DNA from: Ktedonobacteria bacterium brp13
Lineage (GTDB): Bacteria; Chloroflexota; Ktedonobacteria; Ktedonobacterales; Ktedonobacteraceae
Assembly: GCA_015099395.1 (NCBI GenBank)
Contig: AP024096.1
Span: 6,303,485 to 6,367,484, forward strand
Length of the DNA stretch: 64,000 bases
Direction: 5' to 3'
The notes beneath the pieces were generated by a model, which worked only from the letters and a program-made list of their open reading frames with translations, searched no databases and had not been told where the DNA came from. Below are positions 53,027-61,515 of the stretch, piece by piece; position 1 is the first letter of the stretch; each line of letters starts with the position of its first letter. Made by a program: the position numbers and the translations under genes.

Positions 53027-53701
53027 ATGTCGCAAGGGTTGCAAGTCAGTACTTCGACAGTGATTCTACTGGAAGCCGAGCCATCATTGCGTCGGCTCAT
53101 TACGCTGGGACTGCGCCATCAAGGGCTGCACGTCGTTGATGCTCCGTCGCTGAGCGAGTTGCCTGTGACGGAGATCGCTGCCGCTGATCTCCTGGTCATG
53201 GATATCGATAGTGACGTTCACTGTGATTGGCCGTTATTGGAGACAGTGCAGCAACATCCACAGCTTGCGATGTTGCCCTCCGTTGTCCTCTCATGGGAGA
53301 CGCCTGGGATACCTGGGATGCCTGGGATACCTGGGATACCTGGGATGCCACAGAGCGTGCATCCAGCTGTCAATGCCTCTTGCTTTACGTTCTTGCCCAA
53401 GCCCTTTGATGCTCGTGCTATGCAGCAAAAGATCAGTGAGCTCTTGCTGACTCGTCTCTCTGAGAAGAATGCCGCTCTTGCCAGAGCTGAGGCCGCGCTA
53501 CTTGCACCGGGCAAGCGTTCAGGAGCCAGTATCTGGCCATTAGTGACCGCACTTGGGCTCTTATTTGTCGTCTTTGGCTTCCTCTTCCAGCTCGCAGTCG
53601 CTGTATTGGGACTTGTTATCGTCGCGACCGGTCTTCTTCTCTGGACGCTTGGTGCTCAGACCTCTGCTACACACGAGATTGCCCCGGCCTCTCCGGCCTG
53701 A
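53027..53701 (+). CDS. Receiver-domain protein with Pro-Gly repeat and C-terminal membrane hairpin
   Basis: The 224-residue protein starts with a receiver-like domain (VILLEAEPSLRRLI, LLVMDIDSD with a possible phospho-acceptor Asp, FLPKPFDA with the Lys). Between the fourth strand (VVLSW) and the Lys is an insert of five 9-bp DNA repeats coding for Pro-Gly-Ile/Met. The C-terminus is a two-helix membrane hairpin beginning ASIWPLVTALGLLFVVFG. A receiver placed on a membrane hairpin is unusual. The ATG has weak GAGG upstream. It follows the kinase-regulator gene and carries the ctaB/ctaC motif in front. Confidence 0.7.
   Translation: MSQGLQVSTSTVILLEAEPSLRRLITLGLRHQGLHVVDAPSLSELPVTEIAAADLLVMDIDSDVHCDWPLLETVQQHPQLAMLPSVVLSWETPGIPGMPGIPGIPGMPQSVHPAVNASCFTFLPKPFDARAMQQKISELLLTRLSEKNAALARAEAALLAPGKRSGASIWPLVTALGLLFVVFGFLFQLAVAVLGLVIVATGLLLWTLGAQTSATHEIAPASPA
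53302..53346 (+). repeat. 9-bp minisatellite inside receiver gene
   Basis: Five tandem copies of RCCTGGGAT (R is G or A) encode PGI/PGM repeats in frame. Because the unit is a multiple of three, copy number can change by slippage without breaking the frame. Confidence 0.9.
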
Positions 53702-53716
53702 TTTGGAAAGGGAATT

Positions 53717-54086
53717 ATGGAGATCCGACCCGCGCGTCCCGCTGACGCCAGAACAGTCGTGCCATTGATCATGCAAACCAGCGAAGAAGTCGCACATATT
53801 TTAACCGGGACACAGGAGCGCAGCAAAGTCATTGCGCAGCTAGCGCACTTTTTTCATCAGCCGAATAATCGTTTGAGCTATCAAAACACGCTCATCGCTG
53901 ATATCGATGGACAGGTCGCCGGTATGGTTATCTCGTATTTTGGTGCCGATGCGCCCCGCCTGGACCAGCCGATTACCGCTTACCTGCGACAACTTGGCCT
54001 GGAGACCGTCCTTGAGAAAGAGGCCGACAACGATGAGTGGTATATCGACTCGCTTGCCGTCTCTCCATACTATAGCGGACGTGGTA
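53717..54086 (+). pseudogene. GNAT N-acetyltransferase, 5' part, interrupted by transposon
   Basis: Codons 1-124 of a GNAT acetyltransferase are present: N-terminal MEIRPARPADARTVVPLI, an AGMVIS strand and the start of the acetyl-CoA motif (DSLAVSPYYSGRG). The frame is cut by the Tn3-family insertion at 54086/54087 and continues only by chance to a stop at 54109. The missing 3' part lies at 62507-62691. Joining the two at one TGGTA copy gives SGRGIGTALI, an exact GNAT R-x-x-G-x-G/A loop, in a protein of 184 residues. Confidence 0.93.
54082..54086 (+). repeat. Target site duplication, left copy
   Basis: TGGTA directly precedes the left inverted repeat. The same five bases follow the right inverted repeat at 62502-62506. 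A 5-bp duplication is the rule for Tn3-family transposition. Confidence 0.92.
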
Positions 54087-54123
54087 GACCCAGGACCGAG
54101 ATACGCTGAAAATAGGACATAGG
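54087..54123 (+). repeat. Terminal inverted repeat, outer left
   Basis: GACCCAGGACCGAGATACG followed by CTGAAAATAGGACATAGG. It pairs with the outer right repeat at 62464-62501 with few mismatches and one extra base there. Confidence 0.92.
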
Positions 54124-54190
54124 GGAAACAGGTAGAAACGGTAAAAAGGTCTCTCCATTTCCTTCTCTTTCCATGTTAAGCCGATATCTT

Positions 54191-57154
54191 CTACGAATGC
54201 CCGGTGTTTCCCGCGAGTGTTTCCGGTGACGCAGGCTGTCCTTTGAGTGTGTAATCACCGAAACGTTGGAGATGCTCTGTCATGTAGGCAGATAGGTGGG
54301 CAACATCTTCGGACTTGACAGGATAACCCCGCTGCTCCAATTGCTCTAATGCCTCCGTCAAATCAGCCACATTTTGAAGCATGAGCGCATTTGCCACAAT
54401 ATCCGTATAGCGAACCTGCTTTTGCATCTCTTCAGGATCATTTTCGGCGAGGAGTCCAGCTGCCGCAAAACGAATCCATTGGCAAAACTGGTTGTAGCGT
54501 TCCGCGATGTTGGTTGTCTCCGTAATTTGCTCACGCATCGGGATATCAGAGATATAGCGCAGCAAAAAGATGGTGCGGATCACTCGTCCTAATTCCCGAA
54601 ACGCTTGATAGAGTCGATTTTTTCGACTTTCGTGACTGAGCTTGCGCAGTAATGTGGACGGTTGGAGCTTTCCAGCACGAACAGAGAGCGCAGCCTGCAT
54701 CAGGTCCGTCCAGTGTTTTTCCAGCAGATCCCAATCGATCGTATCCTTGAAGAGGGAATCGATATGCTGATAGACCGTCTGTTTGCTCGGATGGTAGAAG
54801 TTTAAGTCTTTCCAGTGGCGGATACGAGGCATCAGATCGATCCCAAGCAAATAGGAGAGCGCAAAAATATTGGTCGACTGTCCCTGCGTGTCTGAGTGGA
54901 TGATCTTCGGGTGGATCGTCGACGTATTCCCGATCAATGCATCGATCAAAAAATTTCCCTCCCACATCCCACAGGATAAAAAGTGTGAATACAAGGCGAT
55001 GTAGAGAGAAGAGACCACATGATAGGCAATACCTCCATATGACCCGTAGCGAATGTGGTAGGAAGACAGCAGATTGTTTTCATACAGGTCTAATTTGGTC
55101 CCGTCAGCTGCGGCAATATTTTCATCTCCCCATTTTTTTGGCAGATCATACTGATGATAGCGATTAATCAGGTCGGCTTTGGCCGCATCTAGTTTCTCAA
55201 GTGTGGCATGACGATGATTCGTAAAGGTAATCTCATGTGCAGTGATCACTCCCCCCATATGCTTGGCCAACTGAGCCGCTCCCATGTTGGTGCCATAGGC
55301 AAAAGACATCGTCACATAGCGTTCCTCAGGGTTGGCTATTTTCGGATCAGAACCCGAAATGGGTCCAAAACGTCGTGTCCAGTGAACCTTCTGGTCCGTA
55401 TCCCAGAGGACCGAAAGAACTGAGCGATCAGGCATCAGTTGACGTAACGCCTCTTGCAGAGCAATTCGACTGGCAGGAATAGCCGTTGCCTTGAGACGTT
55501 TGAGTACTGGCTCTCCTTTGTCAGTGATCTCAACCGACTTATTGCTGGGAAATGCCGTATCCACCTGTTCTGCTACTGATCTCAACTCCCCTTGTAAGCG
55601 TGTAACAAAGGTAGATGCATCCGAGGGGATGCCAATCTCCTGGCAATACTCAGAGACCATCGGTTGACAGGTGTCCCAGGGCAAGAGCTGAGTACGATAA
55701 TCGGCAAAGCGTTCTGACCCATCGACATAGAGATCACCCGCTTTGAGTTCAGATGCGACGGCTGAAAACACACAGACTTCCAGATGGCGACGAGCAAGTT
55801 GGGTTCTTTTTTCGTCCTTGATGATTACCAGATGTTGCCATGCCTCAGAGGCAAAAGAGAGATCCAAGGTATCGGAAAGGGTCAGGCTACGACGATTTTC
55901 CTGCGTAAGTACATACTCAAGCGCGTCCATCAACGATTGATCTTGGGTCGCAGAATGGATGGGAAGGGAGCGCACCAGTTGAAAGAGCGCTTTGCGGTGG
56001 CTCGTGTAGAACTGCCACATGAAGGGCTGATACTGGTCTCCAAGCGATGCGGTAACAGTCTGACACTTCTGCAACAATTCTACATGTCCTCCCTGCTTTA
56101 CCAAGACTTCGCGTAGATGTTTGCCTGCGGTGGCATCGTCTTGATCACAGTCCTCCATCGCTGTTTCCACCAAGTTTGTGAGTACCGCGAGTAACTGTTC
56201 TGTGTTTTTTTGCTGTTCCTCCCGCACGCGTTGTAATGCTTCTTTCGCTTTCACGTGGGCGCTTGCTATCCGTTTGAGGAACATCTCAATGAGATCATCG
56301 CGCGTGCCCATCTGCGTTTCTTTGATAAGACACGCGAGCAATGTCCAGCGCTTTGCAGGTGTGTAATCGTTCAGTTCGCTTGCGTCTAAGGCACGAGCCT
56401 CAGCTGCAAAATGCTTGATGAGAGCAGGAGGGATATCAGACACAAATAGCTCCATCGAACCCAATTGTAGGAACCAGGTCAGGCGGTCTTGCCAAGCTTT
56501 GAGGTGCGAGAGCGTTGGACTTTGCGCAGTTAACTTGAGCAAGGAGAAATACGAGCGGTGCAGTGGCGTTTGTGCGTCCAGTAATGTCTCAAAGATCTGT
56601 TGAGTTTCTGGAGATATGAGCGTTTTGACCTTGCGAAAGATCCGCCCATAGACCAATGCACGAATGCGCCCTACCAGATATTCCAATGTGCTAAATGCTG
56701 GCATTTCATAGCGTTGCTTGACCAGTTCGTCAATGGCCGCATTGATGAGATCTGCGGGGTTGTCCATGGTGCGGACGGCTCGCAAGATGATACGTATGGC
56801 AACCCGGCGAGCCTCTTTACCATAGGGAAGGATTTGATAATATTCCCGTACCGTCTGATGATGGCGGTAGAGTGTGCGCTGGTTGTCATAGACAGGGAAG
56901 AACTCTTCAGGAAGAGAGAGCGCTTTGCGAACATGGATCACGATGGCGGTGGGAATTTCATCCACACCGGGAAAATAGCCCAGGCACGGAAAGAGTTTGA
57001 TCCAAAGCATGAGATTGAGTTGCTGTTGCCCCGAACGAGTCATCGTCTCGACAAAGTGGCGTTCCTCTTCAGTCGGGGTATAGGCTTCGATCAGTTCTTT
57101 TGTGGTATAGCTGCGTTTCACACGGCGATAAATCGTTCGATCTATAGCGGTCAT
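54191..57154 (-). CDS. tnpA: Tn3-family transposase TnpA
   Basis: The protein of 987 residues has the usual Tn3 transposase length. The C-terminal DDE domain is intact: first Asp in IAAADGTKLDLYENN, second in IHSDTQGQSTNIFAL, and Glu in TTNIAERYNQFCQW. N-terminal DNA-binding domains precede it (RRVKRSYTTKELIEAYTPT). It binds the terminal repeats and carries out replicative transposition. ATG 57154 is chosen as the start that aligns with the family; the open frame upstream to 57286 runs through the recombination-site region. The stop lies 68 bp inside the left repeat. Confidence 0.93.
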   Translation of the reverse strand: MTAIDRTIYRRVKRSYTTKELIEAYTPTEEERHFVETMTRSGQQQLNLMLWIKLFPCLGYFPGVDEIPTAIVIHVRKALSLPEEFFPVYDNQRTLYRHHQTVREYYQILPYGKEARRVAIRIILRAVRTMDNPADLINAAIDELVKQRYEMPAFSTLEYLVGRIRALVYGRIFRKVKTLISPETQQIFETLLDAQTPLHRSYFSLLKLTAQSPTLSHLKAWQDRLTWFLQLGSMELFVSDIPPALIKHFAAEARALDASELNDYTPAKRWTLLACLIKETQMGTRDDLIEMFLKRIASAHVKAKEALQRVREEQQKNTEQLLAVLTNLVETAMEDCDQDDATAGKHLREVLVKQGGHVELLQKCQTVTASLGDQYQPFMWQFYTSHRKALFQLVRSLPIHSATQDQSLMDALEYVLTQENRRSLTLSDTLDLSFASEAWQHLVIIKDEKRTQLARRHLEVCVFSAVASELKAGDLYVDGSERFADYRTQLLPWDTCQPMVSEYCQEIGIPSDASTFVTRLQGELRSVAEQVDTAFPSNKSVEITDKGEPVLKRLKATAIPASRIALQEALRQLMPDRSVLSVLWDTDQKVHWTRRFGPISGSDPKIANPEERYVTMSFAYGTNMGAAQLAKHMGGVITAHEITFTNHRHATLEKLDAAKADLINRYHQYDLPKKWGDENIAAADGTKLDLYENNLLSSYHIRYGSYGGIAYHVVSSLYIALYSHFLSCGMWEGNFLIDALIGNTSTIHPKIIHSDTQGQSTNIFALSYLLGIDLMPRIRHWKDLNFYHPSKQTVYQHIDSLFKDTIDWDLLEKHWTDLMQAALSVRAGKLQPSTLLRKLSHESRKNRLYQAFRELGRVIRTIFLLRYISDIPMREQITETTNIAERYNQFCQWIRFAAAGLLAENDPEEMQKQVRYTDIVANALMLQNVADLTEALEQLEQRGYPVKSEDVAHLSAYMTEHLQRFGDYTLKGQPASPETLAGNTGHS

Positions 57155-57217
57155 AGCTCTATGCTCTTTTCTTCTCAAATAGTGTTGTATATATATCTCG
57201 ATATATGCTATACTACC

Positions 57218-57311
57218 GCTAAGATACCTTAGCAGCAGCAAACAGCACAAGAAACCAGGACTTTCATCTGCTAAGGTCACCAACAACCGCTGTTTCGTTC
57301 ATCTGCTAAGG
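57218..57311. repeat. Putative internal recombination site (IRS-like) between tnpA and tnpI
   Basis: An inverted core GCTAAG-ATAC-CTTAGC (57218-57233) is followed by two direct copies of TTCATCTGCTAAGG (57263-57276 and 57298-57311), all sharing the word GCTAAG. In Tn4430-type elements TnpI acts at a site with an inverted core and accessory direct repeats in exactly this position. The second direct repeat overlaps the tnpI ribosome site, so TnpI may also repress its own gene. Confidence 0.7.
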
Positions 57312-57319
57312 GAAAAGGT

Positions 57320-58267
57320 ATGGAGACCATCACCAGACGAAACAACCAACCAGCCCTTTCTGAACTGGGGGAACAGATGCTTGCCCAGTATGAACAGCGG
57401 CTTCGCGTTGAAGAAGACCTGGCTCATGCAACCATTCGTAACTATCTCAGCGATCTGCGTCATTTTGCTGCCTGGTGTGAGTTCGTTTGGAAGTACGGGC
57501 GAGAAACATAACCTTCTTTCACTCCTGGAGCAGTGACCACCCCGACGCTCACAGAGTATCGAGCCTATCTCCAGCAACACCTCCATCTCAAACCAAACTC
57601 AGTAAATCGGAGCCTCGTGAGTCTCAAACGCTACTTTACATGGCTCCTGAGTACGGGGCAGATAAGGTATGACCCCGCAAAGGCTGTGAAACTGGTAGGG
57701 GAAGAGAGAATTCCCCCACGTCACCTGAGTGATCAGGAAGAGCAAGCCCTCGTGGCGGCAGTCACCGAAAAAGGAGATAGACGAGATCGAGCAATCATCG
57801 TGCTCCTGCTGCATACGGGGCTACGAGCACGAGAACTGTGTACCATCACACGCAGTCAGGTCAGGCTTGGCAAGCGGAGCGGGACGCTTACTGTGCAGGG
57901 AAAGCGCAATAAATATCGCGAGATTCCGCTCAATGCCACAGTTCGTGTGGCGCTCGTCGCCTATGATTCCTCCTTGCTGAGACCATCACATGATGCAACA
58001 CCGCTCTTTCTTTCCGAGAAGAGGCATACCCAACTCACCGAACGCGGGTTAGGATACCTCATTAAAAAATATGCAGACCGAGCGCATGTCAATGATCTCA
58101 GTCCGCATGATCTCCGTCACCGCTTCGGGTATCGTATGGCAAAGACAGTGCCACTCCATCGCCTTGCTCAACTCATGGGTCATGATTCACTGGACACGAC
58201 CATGCTCTACGTCCAGGGAACAAGAGACGATTTGCAGCAGGCAGTTGAGACAATTGCTTGGACATAG
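57320..58267 (+). pseudogene. tnpI: Tyrosine recombinase (TnpI-like) with in-frame stop
   Basis: The frame reads 63 codons, meets TAA at 57509-57511, then continues in the same frame to 58267. The N-terminal SAM-like domain (LAHATIRNYLSDLRHFAAWC) and the catalytic domain are both recognisable: Arg in GLRARELC, Lys in GKRNKYREIPL, HDLRHRFG, GHDSLDTTMLYVQ with the catalytic Tyr. A single C-to-T change (CAA to TAA) explains the stop. Read-through, or restart at GTG 57533, which lacks good spacing, might still give some product. It would resolve cointegrates. Confidence 0.85.
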
Positions 58268-58397
58268 GAGCGCGCGGAGAAGCATGCAACAACAGACGCG
58301 TGGAAGCAGTTTTTTGCTGCTATGCCTATGACGGTGAAGCAGAGGGATGACGGCCTGCTTGCACCTGTTTGCTCAAAAAGGAATGAGAGGCAAATGA

Positions 58398-59957
58398 ATG
58401 ATTTTTCTTGGACAACAGTTCGGCAACTATCATGTCGAAAGAGAACTGGATCATGGTGGGTTTGGAACCGTGTATCTGGCACGGCATACCCTATTGACGG
58501 ATCGTCTGGTGGCTATCAAAGTGCTACACGATGTGCACCTGCAGACGCCCGCAGAACGCGATGCCTTTTTGCAAGAAGCGTGGTTTCTGGACCAGCTCAA
58601 ACATCCGTATATTCTTCCCCTCCTCGATGTTGGCATCCACGAGGGAACCTTCCCGTATTTGATGATGGAATATGCGGCATCTGGTTCCCTGCGGAAACGT
58701 CTGAACAGCCAGTCGTCTCACCTCTTGCCTTTTGACGAAAGTCTCACCATTTTGTTACAGATTGGGCAGGCCCTTCAATATGCTCATCAGCAGACCCCCG
58801 CGATCATCCATCGTGATCTCAAGCCAGACAATATCCTGTTTAACCAGCGTGGCGAAGCGCTGCTAGCTGATTTTGGCATCGCGACGGTGCTTTCAACGGC
58901 GAGCATTCGGTACACCAATCCTGTCGGAACCGTGGCCTACATGGCTCCTGAGCAATTTCTTGGGCAGGTGAGCCGGGAATGCGATCAATACGCCCTGGGG
59001 TGCGTGGCCTACGAACTTTTGACCGGGCAGAGGCCTTTTACGGCTCCTAATTTTATTGCCATGGGCGTCAAACATGCCAATGAAGAGCCCATCCCACCGA
59101 GGCAATGCAATCCCAACCTGCCTGCTCATGTGGAAGACGCTGTGCTCAAGGCTCTGGCGAAGCAGCGCGAAGATCGCCATGCTGATGTTGCAGCCTTTCT
59201 TGCGGTACTACAAAGGCCTCTCGTTTCTCATATCAACTTGCATTCACGAACGGAATTTTCGCGTGATCAGCTCCGCTCGCACCTTCTCTCCTTGCTCTCC
59301 TTGAGGATTGCTTCTCTGAAAGCAAGTTCGTATCAGGTGCCTGAGGAGCTTGATCCAAAAGCCGTTTGGGCGAGAATCCAGCGGCACGATGTTCCCTCTA
59401 CCTGGCACGTTTTCCAAACCACGTCCGCCGGTGCTGGGTGCATGGGGGCAATCATTGGTGGCTTTGTTCCCTTCGCTTTAGCATGTCTAGTAGTTCAACT
59501 GATTTTCGGCTCGCTTTCCTCAGATTCGATCCCTTCGTTTGTGGGGATCGTTGTATTTTCGCTTACGGGGATTGGAATGATCCTAGGAGGGGGCTGGGGG
59601 AAGAGGAGTGCAAGCGGCGAAGCAAACAAGTTAACTCTCATGCCCGACGGATTTATCTATTTCTCTCCTCAGGGAGTCCCCCGCCACATCATCAGTTACA
59701 AGGCAGTCGAGGATATTCGCTTTGACAGTATCAAACAAAGCCTCGTAGTTACCACATCCTGGTCAGGCGCCCCAAAAGACGACCGAAAGAGGCTTGGCGG
59801 ACCAATAGATATCCGCGGATTCAACGCAGCCCCTCGTATCATTGCGCAACGTGTTGAACGTGCATACACCAGCTTTAAAGGGCTCCCTACATTTTTACCC
59901 CCCCAAATCCCCGCTAAGGGTTTGGCAAGATTTAAAGCCCGCAACAATCTGCCGTGA
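58398..59957 (+). CDS. Membrane Ser/Thr protein kinase, transposon passenger
   Basis: The 519-residue protein has a full Hanks-type kinase domain (about 10-270): LDHGGFGTVYLA, Lys in VAIKVLHD, IIHRDLKPDNILF, DFGIATV, YMAPEQFLG. Two membrane segments follow (about 352-378 and 388-405), and a C-terminal domain of about 110 residues has PH-like strands (LTLMPDGFIYFSPQG, AVEDIRFDSIKQSLVV). ATG 58398 has GAGAGG 7 bases upstream. It lies between tnpI and the inner right repeat, so it travels with the transposon. Its benefit to host or element is unknown. Confidence 0.87.
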   Translation: MIFLGQQFGNYHVERELDHGGFGTVYLARHTLLTDRLVAIKVLHDVHLQTPAERDAFLQEAWFLDQLKHPYILPLLDVGIHEGTFPYLMMEYAASGSLRKRLNSQSSHLLPFDESLTILLQIGQALQYAHQQTPAIIHRDLKPDNILFNQRGEALLADFGIATVLSTASIRYTNPVGTVAYMAPEQFLGQVSRECDQYALGCVAYELLTGQRPFTAPNFIAMGVKHANEEPIPPRQCNPNLPAHVEDAVLKALAKQREDRHADVAAFLAVLQRPLVSHINLHSRTEFSRDQLRSHLLSLLSLRIASLKASSYQVPEELDPKAVWARIQRHDVPSTWHVFQTTSAGAGCMGAIIGGFVPFALACLVVQLIFGSLSSDSIPSFVGIVVFSLTGIGMILGGGWGKRSASGEANKLTLMPDGFIYFSPQGVPRHIISYKAVEDIRFDSIKQSLVVTTSWSGAPKDDRKRLGGPIDIRGFNAAPRIIAQRVERAYTSFKGLPTFLPPQIPAKGLARFKARNNLP

Positions 59958-60175
59958 TGGCACGTTTGAGGGAAAATAGGCACTGGAAGAGAGGCCAATG
60001 AAAACTTCCAACAGAGAAATCACAGGATGACGATTGAGTGCCTACTTCTATCGCACGTTGTATCTGGCCGTCAAAAATACACTTCAGGGCCAAAAAGAGG
60101 ATGTTTAGCTGTCTCTATTGCCTCTTTTACTCCTTTCTCCTATGTCCTATTTTCCGCGTATCTCGGCTTTGGGTC
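59958..60175. other. Right end of the inner transposon
   Basis: After the kinase stop codon about 180 bp of non-coding, pyrimidine-rich DNA leads to the inner right repeat. Nothing else was recognised. Confidence 0.5.
60139..60175 (-). repeat. Terminal inverted repeat, inner right
   Basis: On the minus strand it reads GACCCAAAGCCGAGATACG followed by CGGAAAATAGGACATAGG, matching the outer left repeat. The following bases are TGTTT, not TGGTA. Confidence 0.88.
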
Positions 60176-60657
60176 TGTTTGGCATGCTTGAAAGAAAGCA
60201 CGGTGAGGATGGGAGGCAATCCTGCTGAGATCAAAAAGCGAGAGATCTGCTCAGTTTTTCAGATAAAACCGCCTGAGAAGTGGTTTTCCTTTCTTCACAA
60301 AACTCAACAGCGAGATTTTTCTTTGTGGGCTTTCCATCGCCTATTCATGCGACGGATTTCCGCGCTTCCAGAACATGGGTAAACTTGTCAGGCTTGAAAA
60401 CAAGGTGTACACTTCTGCAAAGTGAGCTTGAACAGCCAACTCAATCAGAAGCCCGATGGATTGAGCAACAGTATCCATTCATACTCACGGGCCATGACTG
60501 GGATAGAGAGGACATCCCCCAGACTCATGAAACTCGGTAGCATAAGGAGAGCCCAGCAGGCAATATTGCGGATGCAAAGGAGATCAAAATCACACATTAC
60601 TAACCATATATTTCAGAAAAGGCATTAATTTATTGTTCAGATATTAAGGAGAAACAG
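60176..60657. other. Non-coding start of captured segment
   Basis: This 482-bp stretch, just outside the inner transposon but inside the compound unit, has only short open frames without family similarity. A ribosome site for the next gene lies at its end. No other feature was seen. Confidence 0.45.
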
Positions 60658-61515
60658 GTGAGAAAGAATTCTTTTGAACAGACCAGAGACGGTGACAATC
60701 AAAAAACAAAAGCATCACAAACAGGCCACGACTTCTTACGCTCCTATTGGCAAGATATGCATGATAAACCAGGGGAAAGTGCGGGGGATCATCACGCTGA
60801 ACATTTAAATAAAACTGATAGGATCAGAGTTAGAAACGCACAAGAGAGATATAAGAAACTTATTGAGGCTGCTCCTACTAAGGACGTGAAAGAGCTGCTT
60901 ATGGGAGACGACATGGGTCCTCGAATTAAAGCAATGTTACTGGGCATTAAACCAGTCCTTTTTGATGGAAACTCAAATGTGAGTGATTATTTTCTGGATA
61001 CAGAAAAAGGGTATGATCTGGATAGATCCAATCAGCTTGAATATGTTAAACACGTTAAATTGCTATACAAGCAAACTATAGATCATATTACATCAGAAGA
61101 TCATGACTTACGTGCTATCAATCTTTCATACAGAGTTGATGATCCCGAATATATTGATCAGGATGATGGAAGCATGATTGTTCCGGAAAGAAAACATGCG
61201 CTTTATTCTCTTAGCCTTGTTCGTGAAAAATATCGTGCTTATCCATCAATCTTTCATAATCGCAATAACAGTGAATCATCAATAAATGAACATATCACCT
61301 CCCTTTTAGGGAACGATGAGACTCATCGTAACAATATTATGGAGTTTGGTCTGCTATGTGGTTTTCCACAGAAAGCAGTAGAAGCTTATGTACATAAACA
61401 AGTTATGGATAGAAGTGTCGAGATTCCTGGAATGGAATATGAAACAACATCTTCTGATAAAGAGAGCATATTATTCGAAAATAAAGTTCATGCACTTTTC
61501 AATGAGTTCGAATAA
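60658..61515 (+). CDS. Uncharacterised hydrophilic protein in captured segment
   Basis: The 285-residue protein has no signal peptide or membrane segment and is rich in Asp, Glu, Lys, His and Asn. It starts with GTG 60658, with AAGGAG 7 bases upstream. Helical stretches include RVRNAQERYKKLIEAAPT and LEYVKHVKLLYKQTIDHI. No family was recognised. The gene is distinctly richer in A and T than its neighbours, with many AAT, AAA and GAT codons, so it probably came from another genome. It is bracketed by the two Tn3-type elements and so moves with them. Confidence 0.7.
   Translation: MRKNSFEQTRDGDNQKTKASQTGHDFLRSYWQDMHDKPGESAGDHHAEHLNKTDRIRVRNAQERYKKLIEAAPTKDVKELLMGDDMGPRIKAMLLGIKPVLFDGNSNVSDYFLDTEKGYDLDRSNQLEYVKHVKLLYKQTIDHITSEDHDLRAINLSYRVDDPEYIDQDDGSMIVPERKHALYSLSLVREKYRAYPSIFHNRNNSESSINEHITSLLGNDETHRNNIMEFGLLCGFPQKAVEAYVHKQVMDRSVEIPGMEYETTSSDKESILFENKVHALFNEFE

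Larger units (their letters stand above)
54087..60175. mobile_element. Tn3-family transposon with TnpI-type recombinase and kinase passenger
   Basis: This 6,089-bp element carries tnpA leftward, a recombination-site region, a tnpI-like gene rightward and a Ser/Thr kinase gene, with an inverted repeat at each end (54087-54123 and 60139-60175). The tnpA/tnpI divergent layout with a site between them is that of the Tn4430 branch of the Tn3 family, which resolves cointegrates with a tyrosine recombinase. The tips read GACCC instead of the usual GGGG. Confidence 0.88.

Noticed and set aside
53302..53346. Short tandem repeats as a possible CRISPR array
   Set aside because: Units are 9 bp, contiguous without spacers and in frame inside a coding gene.
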